DNA from: Janthinobacterium sp. 17J80-10
GTDB lineage: Bacteria > Pseudomonadota > Gammaproteobacteria > Burkholderiales > Burkholderiaceae_D
Assembly (NCBI RefSeq): GCF_004114795.1
Contig: NZ_CP035311.1
Location: 2,914,001-2,978,000, forward strand
Length of the DNA stretch: 64,000 bases
Direction of reading: 5' to 3'
Position 1 is the first letter of the stretch; the number at the start of each line of letters is the position of its first letter. A model generated the notes under the pieces. It was not told where the DNA came from, did not search any database, and saw only the letters and a program-made list of their open reading frames with translations. The position numbers and the translations under genes were made by a program. Positions 48,698 through 56,684 of the stretch are shown here, piece after piece.

Positions 48698-48760
48698 GAA
48701 GGCAGTCGCACAATGGCTCTACGGTCGACGTTACGGCCCCAACCACGAAAGGATTTCATC

Positions 48761-49105
48761 ATGCGTACCCCTACCCGCCATATTCTATCCGCTCTTGCCA
48801 TTGGCACGACCCTCCTGGCTGCTGGCGCCATTGCCGCACCGGCAGTCGCGCAGAGCGCCAGGCCGGCGCAAAGCACTGCCGCACAGCCCGAATTGTCGAT
48901 TGCGCAGATCAGCGAGAAGCTGAAGGCCGCCGGCTATAGCGGCATCACGGACATCGAGCGCGAGCGCGACACCTATGAAGTCAAGGCAACTGACAAGGCC
49001 GGCGCGCGGGTCAAGCTGCATGTCGATCCGCAGTCCGGCAACGTCCTGGAAACCCGCAAAAAAGGCGAGGGCCGGCATGAACGTAATGATGACTCCAGGA
49101 ATTAA
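48761..49105 (+). CDS. Small periplasmic PepSY-domain protein
   Basis: 114 aa. Signal peptide (MRTPTRHILSALAIGTTLLAAGAIAAPAVAQ), then PepSY domain: LSIAQISEKLKAAGYSGITDIERERDTYEVKATDKAGARVKLHVDPQSGNV is contiguous in the protein and shows the domain. AAAGGA precedes ATG 48761. It is followed 96 bases on by a ferric-reductase-like gene. Confidence 0.87.
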   Translation: MRTPTRHILSALAIGTTLLAAGAIAAPAVAQSARPAQSTAAQPELSIAQISEKLKAAGYSGITDIERERDTYEVKATDKAGARVKLHVDPQSGNVLETRKKGEGRHERNDDSRN

Positions 49106-49201
49106 TAGCAAGCCTTGATCCTGCCGGGTGCATTTGCCGCACCCTGCTTGGCGCTGCGGCAAACCGGCCCCTGGCACGGCATTACTTTAGATGAGCCTGA
49201 T

Positions 49202-50524
49202 ATGAAAAAGATACTTTTCGGCGTACTGGCGCTGATCACCCTGGCCTGGGGCTGGGACCTGCAGACAGCCGCCTTGCCGCAAGGTGGCGCGATGTGGTGG
49301 ACGCTGCGCCAGGAAGCCCTTTACCTGAGCGGCGTGTATGCGATTGCGCTGATGTCGCTGGCCATGATGCTGGCAACGCGGCCAGCCTGGCTGGAGCGGC
49401 CGCTGGGCGGCATGGACCGGGTCTACCGCCTGCACAAGTGGACTGGCATACTGGCCGTGGCATTTGCGGCGACACACTGGCTGGTTGAAATGTCCGACGA
49501 CATCCTCAAGGCGCTGGTGGGGCGCGCCGGACGCGTGCACGGCGCCGAATACACGGGGCTGCTGGAAACGCTGCGCGACGCCGCCAAGGATATGGGCGAG
49601 TTCGCCATCTATGCGCTGCTGGCAATGCTCGTTCTAACATTGTGGAAACGTTTCCCTTACCAGATCTGGCGCCATCTCCACCGCGTCATGCCTGGGCTCT
49701 ACCTGATGCTGGCCTTCCATGCCGCACTGCTGGCGCCCACCGATTACTGGACGCAGCCGCTGGGTATGTTGCTTGCCCTTCTCTTTTGCGGCGGCGTCAT
49801 CGCCAGCGTGCTGTCGCTGGCCGGCCGCATCGGCCGCAACCGCTCGGTGTCAGGCACGGTCGTCGCAGTCAAGCAGAGCGCGGCCGACGTCACCGAACTG
49901 ACCTGCCGCCTCGGCGATGCCTGGAAGGGCCACCAGCCAGGTCAATTCGCCTTTGTCACTTTCGGGCGTTTTGAAGGAGCGCATCCATTCACGATTGCCA
50001 GCGCCGACCGCGGCGACCGCACTGTCACTTTCCAGATCAAGGCGCTCGGCGACTTTACGCGGCAGCTCTCGCACAGCCTGTGGCCGGGGCAGCCGGTCAG
50101 GATCGAAGGGCCTTATGGACGCTTCGCATTATCCCGTTGCGATCCGCGCGCCCGGCAGATCTGGATTGCCGGCGGCATCGGCGTCACGCCTTTCCTGGCA
50201 TGGCTCGAGTCGCTCCAGGCCGATCCCGCAAGCGCGCCGGCGGCCGACCTCCACTACTGCACGCGTGACCGCGAAAGCGATCCCTTTGTCGCGCGCCTGG
50301 CATCCCTGTGCGCCACGCTCCCCGGGATGCGCCTGCACGTGCATGGACAACGCCAGGGCGAAGTGCTGACGGCGGAAACGCTGGCAAGCCGCCAGGATCC
50401 GAAGAGCCGTGCCGAGGTCTGGTTTTGCGGCCCGCAAGGACTGGCCGACACACTGATGAGCAAATTGCAACGTGCCTGGCCGGGCCGGCTGCGCCTGCAC
50501 CAGGAGGCATTTGAGATGCGCTAG
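49202..50524 (+). CDS. Ferric-reductase-like transmembrane flavo-oxidoreductase
   Basis: 440 aa. Several N-terminal membrane helices with paired histidines (RLHKWTGILAVAFAATHWLVE and WRHLHRVMPGLYLMLAFHAAL) should bind haem; the C-terminal half is a ferredoxin-NADP reductase module with FAD (HPFTIAS) and NAD (WIAGGIGVTPFLAWL, VWFCGPQGLAD) sites. Moves electrons across the inner membrane, probably to Fe(III) or another periplasmic acceptor. Together with the PepSY genes and two-component system it forms one locus. Confidence 0.88.
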   Translation: MKKILFGVLALITLAWGWDLQTAALPQGGAMWWTLRQEALYLSGVYAIALMSLAMMLATRPAWLERPLGGMDRVYRLHKWTGILAVAFAATHWLVEMSDDILKALVGRAGRVHGAEYTGLLETLRDAAKDMGEFAIYALLAMLVLTLWKRFPYQIWRHLHRVMPGLYLMLAFHAALLAPTDYWTQPLGMLLALLFCGGVIASVLSLAGRIGRNRSVSGTVVAVKQSAADVTELTCRLGDAWKGHQPGQFAFVTFGRFEGAHPFTIASADRGDRTVTFQIKALGDFTRQLSHSLWPGQPVRIEGPYGRFALSRCDPRARQIWIAGGIGVTPFLAWLESLQADPASAPAADLHYCTRDRESDPFVARLASLCATLPGMRLHVHGQRQGEVLTAETLASRQDPKSRAEVWFCGPQGLADTLMSKLQRAWPGRLRLHQEAFEMR

Positions 50525-50528
50525 TGTC

Positions 50529-50558
50529 AAGCCTGCATGTTGCCCATGCAGGCTTTTC
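50529..50558 (+). terminator. Rho-independent terminator after the ferric-reductase-like gene
   Basis: AAGCCTGCATG and CATGCAGGCTT pair around a short loop, followed by TT and CTG, 5 bases past the stop codon. Confidence 0.85.
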
Positions 50559-50708
50559 TGCGCCCATCACCAATGACTGTTATACTGGCCTCTGCGGTTG
50601 TTTTCCAGTCACCCTGCCGCCGTCCCTAGACTCTCCGTAGTCCAACCTGTTTGCCTGCGACTGGCGCCTTCATATCAGGCGACAGGCCGATAAAATTTAA
50701 GAATCCAC

Positions 50709-52088
50709 ATGTCCTTTTCCCAGCTCGGCTTGTCCGAAGCGATCGTTCGCGCCGTTACCGAATACGGCTATACCACGCCCACCCCGATCCAGCAGCAAGC
50801 CATTCCGGCAGTGCTCGCTGGCGGCGACCTGCTGGCAGGCGCCCAGACCGGTACCGGCAAGACTGCCGGCTTTACGCTGCCGATTTTGCATCGCCTGTCG
50901 GCCGCGCCTCGTGCCGAAGGCGCAAAGCGCCCGATCCGCGCCCTGGTGCTGACGCCGACGCGCGAACTCGCCGCGCAGATTGGCGACAGCGTCAAAACCT
51001 ACGGCAAATATGTCAAGCTGAACTCGGCAGTCATCTTTGGCGGTGTCAACATCAATCCGCAAGTTGCGCTGCTAAGGCAAGGCGTCGATATCCTGGTCGC
51101 CACCCCCGGCCGCCTGCTCGACCATTTGCAGCAAGGCACCATGAAGCTTGACCAGGTGGAAATCCTGGTGCTGGACGAAGCCGACCGCATGCTCGACATG
51201 GGTTTCATCCATGACATCAAGCGCGTGCTCGCGCTGCTGCCCAAGAAACGCCAGAACCTGCTGTTTTCCGCGACATTCTCCGACGAGATCAAGGCCCTGA
51301 CCGATCGCCTGCTGGATAACCCGGCCATGATCGAAGTGGCGCGCCGCAACGCCACCGCCGACATCGTCACGCAAAAGATCCATCCGGTCGACCGCAACAA
51401 GAAGCATTCGCTGCTGGCGCATCTGATCAAGGAAAAAAACTGGTTCCAGGTACTGGTGTTTACCCGCACCAAGCATGGGGCCAACAAGCTGGTGGAACAG
51501 CTTGGCAAGGAAGACATCAGCGCCATGGCGATTCACGGCAACAAGAGCCAGGCAGCGCGCACCCGCGCCCTGGCCGAGTTCAAGAGTGCCAAGCTGCAGG
51601 TGCTGGTGGCGACCGATATCGCCGCGCGCGGCATCGACATCGACCAGTTGCCGCAAGTGGTCAACTACGACTTGCCGAACGTGCCGGAAGATTACGTCCA
51701 TCGCATCGGCCGCACCGGCCGCGCCGGCGCTTCCGGCGAAGCGGTGTCGCTGGTGTGCGTGGATGAACACGACATGCTCAAAGGCATCGAAAAGCTCATC
51801 AAGCAAAACCTGGTGCGCGAAGTGGTCGCCGGCTTCGAGCCGGACCCGAACGCCAAGCCACAACCGATCCAGCTGCGCAGCGAAGATCACCAGCGTGGCG
51901 GTGGTGGCCGCAACGGCGGCCGCAATGGTGGTGGCCGTAGCGGCGGCGGCGGCGCCAAGCCGCGCTCTGCCCAGCCGGGTCAACCCGGCCAGTCGCAAGG
52001 CCAGCGCAAGCCTGCCGGCCCACGTCCGGACCAGGGTGCCGCACCTCGGCCAGCATCGCCGCACCGCAGCGGTGGCCGCGGCCGCTAA
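50709..52088 (+). CDS. rhlE: DEAD-box RNA helicase RhlE
   Basis: 459 aa. Q motif with [11 protein letters not shown], Walker A AQTGTGKT (about 45-52), [13 protein letters not shown] box [13 protein letters not shown] near 155, SATFSDEI, and [10 protein letters not shown]. The C-terminal tail (about 395-459) is rich in Gly, Arg and Asn repeats typical of RhlE and unstructured RNA-binding tails. Helps ribosome assembly and RNA turnover. A terminator follows. Confidence 0.95.
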   Translation: MSFSQLGLSEAIVRAVTEYGYTTPTPIQQQAIPAVLAGGDLLAGAQTGTGKTAGFTLPILHRLSAAPRAEGAKRPIRALVLTPTRELAAQIGDSVKTYGKYVKLNSAVIFGGVNINPQVALLRQGVDILVATPGRLLDHLQQGTMKLDQVEILVLDEADRMLDMGFIHDIKRVLALLPKKRQNLLFSATFSDEIKALTDRLLDNPAMIEVARRNATADIVTQKIHPVDRNKKHSLLAHLIKEKNWFQVLVFTRTKHGANKLVEQLGKEDISAMAIHGNKSQAARTRALAEFKSAKLQVLVATDIAARGIDIDQLPQVVNYDLPNVPEDYVHRIGRTGRAGASGEAVSLVCVDEHDMLKGIEKLIKQNLVREVVAGFEPDPNAKPQPIQLRSEDHQRGGGGRNGGRNGGGRSGGGGAKPRSAQPGQPGQSQGQRKPAGPRPDQGAAPRPASPHRSGGRGR

Positions 52089-52119
52089 GCCAACTAGCCA
52101 GACCAGGACCTGCCAGTCG

Positions 52120-52155
52120 ATGCCATCCAGTTTGTTACTGGGTGGCATTTTTATT
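52120..52155 (+). terminator. Rho-independent terminator of rhlE
   Basis: ATGCCATCCAGT pairs with ACTGGGTGGCAT (one G-T wobble), followed by TTTTATTTT, 31 bases past the stop. Confidence 0.88.
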
Positions 52156-52176
52156 TTGAAAAGAAATTCTGGCTTT

Positions 52177-52194
52177 TTCGCACACATGTGCTAA
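52177..52194 (+). promoter_or_regulatory. TetR operator 1 (own promoter)
   Basis: TTCGCAC-ACAT-GTGCTAA, 10 bases before the tetR start codon. It shares the TTCGCAC-N4-GTGC-N-AA pattern with a perfect copy at 52858-52875. Likely autoregulatory site. Confidence 0.7.
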
Positions 52195-52203
52195 ATTACC
52201 TGC

Positions 52204-52821
52204 ATGGACACCCTCTCCAGCAAAAGCGAACATACCTATGCCACCATCGTCGATGCCGCGCTCGACATGGCGGCGGAACAAGGCATCGGTAAACTCTCGC
52301 TGGGGGAAGTGGCAAAACGCCTCGGGCTCAGCAAGAGCGGCGTATTCTCGCGAGTGGGCTCGCTGGAAGCCTTGCAGCAGGCGGTACTGGACGAATTCGA
52401 CCGGCGTTTCGCCGCCCAGGTTTTCCAGCCGGCGCTGTCACTGCCGCGCGGCCTGCCGCGCCTGAATGCGATGATCGACCACTGGATCAGGCGGGTGTGC
52501 GCGAGCGGCACCGGCAGCGGCTGCTTGTATACCGCCGGCTCGTTCGAGTTCGACGATATCGCCAGTCCCTTGCGCGACCGCCTGCAGCATGGCGTGCTGC
52601 AGTGGCGCGCGAGTTTGCGCAAGGCTGTGCTGCAGGCGCTGGAAGCCGGCCATCTGCGGCCCGACACCGACCCGGAACAATTGATTTTCGAAATCTACAG
52701 CCTCATCGTCGGCGTCATGCACGACACGCGCTTCCTGCACGATGCGCTTGCCGCGGACCGCATGCGCCGGGCATATGCTCGGCTGATCTCGACTTACCGC
52801 AGCTTCGATTATCTCGGCTGA
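52204..52821 (+). CDS. TetR/AcrR family transcriptional regulator
   Basis: 205 aa. N-terminal helix-turn-helix YATIVDAALDMAAEQGIGKLS and GEVAKRLGLSKSGVFSRVGS; a C-terminal ligand domain with GCLYTAGSFEFDD. Its upstream palindrome recurs before the small downstream ORF, which makes that gene its probable target. The ligand is unknown. Confidence 0.92.
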   Translation: MDTLSSKSEHTYATIVDAALDMAAEQGIGKLSLGEVAKRLGLSKSGVFSRVGSLEALQQAVLDEFDRRFAAQVFQPALSLPRGLPRLNAMIDHWIRRVCASGTGSGCLYTAGSFEFDDIASPLRDRLQHGVLQWRASLRKAVLQALEAGHLRPDTDPEQLIFEIYSLIVGVMHDTRFLHDALAADRMRRAYARLISTYRSFDYLG

Positions 52822-52841
52822 CCAGGCCAGGACGACCGGGG

Positions 52842-52875
52842 TTTTATTGCAATAAAATTCGCACGCACGTGCGAA
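52842..52875 (+). promoter_or_regulatory. TetR operator 2 and adjacent palindrome before the small membrane ORF
   Basis: TTCGCAC-GCAC-GTGCGAA (52858-52875) has perfect 7-bp arms, ending 12 bases before ATG 52888. Directly left is TTTTATTGCAATAAAA (52842-52857), a perfect 16-bp palindrome that may end tetR transcription or supply promoter sequence. Confidence 0.7.
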
Positions 52876-52887
52876 ATGGAGGTAAAA

Positions 52888-53106
52888 ATGGTCTCGTTAT
52901 CCTGGCTTTTTGGCACCGCCGCAGTCGCTGGCGGTCTCGTCCTGTTCCGCTATGTCGCCGTAATTTGGCGTCAATTGCCGGCCAACAATGAAGACTTCAT
53001 CATTGAGATGCGGGAGACCCCGCCTCTTCCTCGCCAGGCTGGCGCAACAGGTGCAATTTGTCCTTCACCTCGCGCCACTGCGCGTGTGCAGGCAGTGGCC
53101 CCTTGA
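52888..53106 (+). CDS. Small membrane protein ORF controlled by TetR; 3' half antisense to fdxA
   Basis: 72-codon frame with a strong GGAGG ribosome site and one N-terminal membrane segment (LSWLFGTAAVAGGLVLFRYVAVIW). The first 37 codons lie before fdxA; the rest reads antisense through the fdxA 3' end and looks low in protein-like character. This suggests either a short membrane protein that lost its stop codon, or a longer gene cut when fdxA came to lie next to it. No family is recognised. The operator and ribosome site argue for real expression. Confidence 0.55.
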   Translation: MVSLSWLFGTAAVAGGLVLFRYVAVIWRQLPANNEDFIIEMRETPPLPRQAGATGAICPSPRATARVQAVAP

Positions 53107-53365
53107 CGCGGGAAATGCGTCGCCACTGCGGGTCTTGCGAAAGCTTGCGGTTGAGCGCGATGAAATGCTGCTGGTCAGGCGCGACCTCGTTTTCGCCGAC
53201 GATCGCATTGACCGGGCATTCCGGCACGCACATCGAGCAATCGATGCACTCGTCCGGATTGATCACCAGGAAATTCGGCCCTTCCATAAAGCAGTCCATC
53301 GGGCAGACGCTGACGCAATCGGTGTATTTGCACTGGATGCAGGCTTCGGTAACGACAAAGGCCAT
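53000..53365 (-). CDS. fdxA: 7Fe ferredoxin FdxA ([3Fe-4S][4Fe-4S])
   Basis: 121 aa. MAFVVTEACIQCKYTDCVSVCP and the second cluster motif CIDCSMCVPECPVNAI carry the cysteines for both clusters, followed by the usual VAPDQQHFIALNRKL extension. Low-potential electron carrier. AAGGA precedes the start. The C-terminal tail is slightly longer than usual and overlaps an antisense small ORF. Downstream of catA but separated from it by a terminator. Confidence 0.95.
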   Translation of the reverse strand: MAFVVTEACIQCKYTDCVSVCPMDCFMEGPNFLVINPDECIDCSMCVPECPVNAIVGENEVAPDQQHFIALNRKLSQDPQWRRISRVKGPLPAHAQWREVKDKLHLLRQPGEEEAGSPASQ

Positions 53366-53398
53366 GTTTTCCTTGAGGTAAGGCCGCCGGGGACAAGC

Positions 53399-53438
53399 AA
53401 AAATCCCGCCCCGTGACCTTATCACAGAACGGGATTTT
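53399..53438 (-). terminator. Rho-independent terminator of the catBA operon
   Basis: AAAATCCCG and CGGGATTTT arms with a longer internal loop; on the minus strand a T-run follows. It lies between the catA stop and fdxA start. Confidence 0.75.
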
Positions 53439-53466
53439 GCCGATGCGGCATTGACAGCGGGCTTAC

Positions 53467-54387
53467 TTACGCGCCAAGTGCACGCTCAACACGGCTCAAG
53501 TGCTTGCTCTCGTCGGCAGCAACGGCGTTTTGCAACACAAAATCGAACGGGATGCGGGTGAATTCACCGGTAATGCCCAGCGATTCGTAGCCTGCAGGCG
53601 ATGCCACTTTTTCCAGGGTCACGACCAGGCCGTCGCGGGTCGCGAAGGCGAAATCATCGTCGATGTAGGTATCGCCCGGGATATTGACCTGGGTGGTCAG
53701 GGTGCGCTTGCCTTCCGCCGACACCAGGAAGTGGATGTGGGCAGGACGGTTGCCGTGGCGGCCGAGGGCGGCGAAGATTTCCGCAACCGGGCCGGTCGGC
53801 GGAATCGCGTAGCCCGGCGGGATCACGCTGCGGAAACGGTAACGGCCGTTCTCGTCAGTGATGATATTGCGGCGCAGGTTGTACGCTTCCTGGCTCGGAT
53901 CGAAATGCGAATACATGCCGTGCTCGTTGGCGTGCCAGGCATCCAGCGAGGCATTGGCAAGCGGCTGGCCGTCGAGGCCGCGCACAACGCCTTCCATGAC
54001 ATAGGTTTCGCCTGCCATCTTGCCATTGTCCAGGCGTGCTTCATAGCTGGAGCTGGGCGCGCCGGCGACGTAGAGCGGACCTTCGATGGCGCGTGGCGTG
54101 CCGCCAACCAGCCCGACGGCCTTGTCAGCTTCGTCGGCAAGGATGTCCAGCAGGCGGTCAAAGCCCAGGCCGGCAGTAATCAGGCCAACCTGGCCGGAAG
54201 CGCCGAGACGGGAAATCCAGTCCATGGCGGCCCAGAACTCATCCGGGGTGACCTTGAATTCATCGATGGTCTTGAACAGATCGGTGATGATACGCTGCGA
54301 CAGGGCACGGACACGCTCATTGCCTTCGGCAATCTTGATGGTATTCACGCGAGTCAACAACTCGTCGATCGTGTATTCATTCTTCAT
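53467..54387 (-). CDS. catA: Catechol 1,2-dioxygenase
   Basis: 306-aa intradiol dioxygenase that opens catechol to cis,cis-muconate with Fe(III). The N-terminal helical linker region is followed by the dioxygenase fold; the iron ligands are seen as Tyr in GPLYVAGAP and in VIPPGYAIP and the two His of GRHGNRPAHIHFLVSA. Start MKNEYTIDELL. It lies 85 bases downstream of catB. Confidence 0.96.
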   Translation of the reverse strand: MKNEYTIDELLTRVNTIKIAEGNERVRALSQRIITDLFKTIDEFKVTPDEFWAAMDWISRLGASGQVGLITAGLGFDRLLDILADEADKAVGLVGGTPRAIEGPLYVAGAPSSSYEARLDNGKMAGETYVMEGVVRGLDGQPLANASLDAWHANEHGMYSHFDPSQEAYNLRRNIITDENGRYRFRSVIPPGYAIPPTGPVAEIFAALGRHGNRPAHIHFLVSAEGKRTLTTQVNIPGDTYIDDDFAFATRDGLVVTLEKVASPAGYESLGITGEFTRIPFDFVLQNAVAADESKHLSRVERALGA

Positions 54388-54472
54388 TACAGTCTCCAAA
54401 CACAAAAAAACTTCTTGACGGAAAATAAGGCGGCATCATGCCCCTGCACGCGGCCGCGACTAGGGCACCCCG

Positions 54473-55615
54473 TTAGCGGTCGCGCCGGTAAAATGCCAGC
54501 TTGTCTTCGTCAATAGACACCCCCAAGCCAGGCAGATTCGGTACTGCAAGTTCAAAATTTGTGACGGTGGCGCGTTCCACCACGATGTCATCCTTTACCA
54601 GCAGGGGGCCGAACAATTCCGTGCCCCACTCCAGGTTTTCGCAGGCGGCAAAGGCGTGCGCCGAGGCGATGCTGCCGATCGTGCCTTCCAGCAGCGTGCC
54701 GCCATAGCAGCCGATGCCGGCAGCGTGCGCCACGGTTGCAGTGCGCATGGTCGCCAGCGGCCCGCCGGATTTGGCGATCTTCAGGGCGATGACGCTGCAG
54801 GCGCCATCGGCGGCATAGTCGAAGGCATCGACGGCATTCTGCACGCCCTCGTCGGCCATCATCGGCACTTCAAAACGCTGCGTCAGGCGCGCCATGCCGC
54901 GACGGTTGGTGCGGATGATGGGCTGCTCGATCAGCATCACGCCGGCATCGACCAGGTCGGGGATATGGCGGGTAGCAATGGCCTCGCTCCATGCCTGGTT
55001 GATATCGACCGTCAGCTGGGCTTGATCGCCCAACGCCGACTTGATCGCGGCGACGTGCGCCACGTCTTCCATGGGCGTGCGCTTGCCGATCTTGAGCTTG
55101 AAGACATTGTGCCGCTTCACTTCCAGCATCTGTTTAGCTTCGGCAATATCGCGCGCGCTGTCGCCGCTGGCGAGCGTCCAGAGCACTGGCAACGCGTTGC
55201 GCACGGCGCCGCCCAGCAAGGCATGCACCGGCACGCCCAGGCGCTTGCCCTGCGCATCCAGCAAGGCCGTTTCCAGCGCCGACTTGGCCAACGCATTGCC
55301 CTGCACCGCCTTGCCCACATGCGCCATGACGGCGTTGACGCTGCGCGCATCCATGCCGGTCACCAGCGGCGCAATGTAATGGTCCAGCGCCAGCTTGATG
55401 GTTTCCGGGCTCTGGTCGCCATAGGCCAGGCCGCCGATGGTCGTCGCTTCGCCCAAGCCCTCGATCCCGTCTTCGCAGCGCAGGCGCAGAATGACCAGGG
55501 TTTGCCGCTGCATCGTGGTCATCGCCAGCTTGTGTTCGCGGATCGTGGGCAAATCGACGATCACCGCCTCAAGCGAGGTAATCGATATTTTTTCGGTTGG
55601 CAAGTTTGTGCTCAT
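54473..55615 (-). CDS. catB: Muconate cycloisomerase
   Basis: 380-aa enolase-superfamily enzyme that closes cis,cis-muconate to muconolactone. Key features are the catalytic KLKIGKR (Lys-x-Lys) motif near residue 170, metal-binding Asp in TVDINQAW, and Glu and Asp in the barrel (LIEQPI, MADEGVQ). Divergent from catR. No catC (muconolactone isomerase) lies beside it. Confidence 0.95.
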   Translation of the reverse strand: MSTNLPTEKISITSLEAVIVDLPTIREHKLAMTTMQRQTLVILRLRCEDGIEGLGEATTIGGLAYGDQSPETIKLALDHYIAPLVTGMDARSVNAVMAHVGKAVQGNALAKSALETALLDAQGKRLGVPVHALLGGAVRNALPVLWTLASGDSARDIAEAKQMLEVKRHNVFKLKIGKRTPMEDVAHVAAIKSALGDQAQLTVDINQAWSEAIATRHIPDLVDAGVMLIEQPIIRTNRRGMARLTQRFEVPMMADEGVQNAVDAFDYAADGACSVIALKIAKSGGPLATMRTATVAHAAGIGCYGGTLLEGTIGSIASAHAFAACENLEWGTELFGPLLVKDDIVVERATVTNFELAVPNLPGLGVSIDEDKLAFYRRDR

Positions 55616-55673
55616 GGGTGTGCGGATCTGGTGCTGAATAGTTGAATAGAATAGTAGTTGCCGCCGGACGGTG

Positions 55674-55687
55674 CGTCTAATATCATT
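55674..55687. promoter_or_regulatory. Shared catechol-regulon box in catR-catB gap
   Basis: CGTCTAATATCATT, identical over 14 bases to 58141-58154 upstream of the MFS transporter gene and in the same orientation relative to the minus-strand genes. Probable CatR operator. Confidence 0.55.
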
Positions 55688-55717
55688 TCAATCCTGAACG
55701 ATACCCAGGAGGTATAG

Positions 55718-56623
55718 ATGGAAATTCGTCACCTGCGCTACTTCGAAGCCCTGGGCAATACCCTTAATTTCACGCGCGCGGCCGAACAGCTGCACATCGC
55801 CCAGCCGCCCTTGTCACGCCAGATCCGCCAGCTCGAAGACGAGCTTGGCGCGCAATTGATTGACCGCAATGCACGGCCGCTGGCATTGACAAAAGCCGGC
55901 GTATTTTTCCTCGACCAGTGCTCCCAGCTATTGTCGAGAATCGCCGAAGCCAAGGAAGCCACGCGCCGCATCAGCGAAGGGCGCAGGCGCTGGTTCGGCA
56001 TCGGCTTCGTCCCGTCCTCGCTCTACGGGATACTGCCTGAAATCATTCGGCACTACCGCCTGGCCAATCAGGAAGTGGAAGTCGTACTGCAGGAAATGAC
56101 TTCGGTCCAGCAGGCCGAGGCGCTGAAAGCAGGCAGAATCGATGTCGGCTTCGGCAGGCTCAAACTCGAAGACCCGCAATTGAGCTTTGAAGTCCTCACG
56201 GAAGAGCCGCTGGTCGCGGCCCTGCCATTGAAACACCCATTGTTGAAGTTCAAGCGCCTTAGCCTGGCGCAGCTGGCCGCCGAGCCGTTCATTCTGTATC
56301 CGGCCAAGCCCCGGCCGAGCTATGCCGACCATGTGCTGCAACAGTTCCGCGCACACGATCTCAGCCTGGGCAGTGTCATCGACGTCAATGAAATGCAGAC
56401 CGCCATCGGCCTCGTTGCCGCGGGCGTGGGCGTAACGCTGGTGCCAAGCTCAGTGCAGCGCCTGCAGCGCAACGACGTCGTGTACCGCGAACTGAGCAAC
56501 AGGAATGTCACCTCCCCGGTCATCATGAATCTTCGCCGGGACAATGATTCAGCCGATCTGCAGCAATTGCGAAAACTGATTGCAGAATTGCAGCAGGCAT
56601 CAGAAAACGCCGAAGCCAAATAA
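55718..56623 (+). CDS. catR: LysR-type regulator CatR
   Basis: 301 aa. The N-terminal winged helix (MEIRHLRYFEALGNTLNFTRAAEQLHIAQPPLSRQIRQLE is one continuous stretch) is of the CatR/BenM/CatM kind; the effector domain follows (about 90-295) and would bind cis,cis-muconate. Divergent from catB. AGGAGG precedes the start. A bidirectional terminator follows. Confidence 0.92.
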   Translation: MEIRHLRYFEALGNTLNFTRAAEQLHIAQPPLSRQIRQLEDELGAQLIDRNARPLALTKAGVFFLDQCSQLLSRIAEAKEATRRISEGRRRWFGIGFVPSSLYGILPEIIRHYRLANQEVEVVLQEMTSVQQAEALKAGRIDVGFGRLKLEDPQLSFEVLTEEPLVAALPLKHPLLKFKRLSLAQLAAEPFILYPAKPRPSYADHVLQQFRAHDLSLGSVIDVNEMQTAIGLVAAGVGVTLVPSSVQRLQRNDVVYRELSNRNVTSPVIMNLRRDNDSADLQQLRKLIAELQQASENAEAK

Positions 56624-56651
56624 AAAGCGCGCCGTTTTACGGGCGCGCTTT
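56624..56651. terminator. Bidirectional terminator between catR and the MFS gene
   Basis: AAAGCGCGCC and GGCGCGCTTT pair around GTTTTACG, with A and T runs on the outer sides; both genes converge on it. Confidence 0.85.
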
Positions 56652-56684
56652 GCGGTTCATGCCTTTGACGTTACAGGCGGGCCA

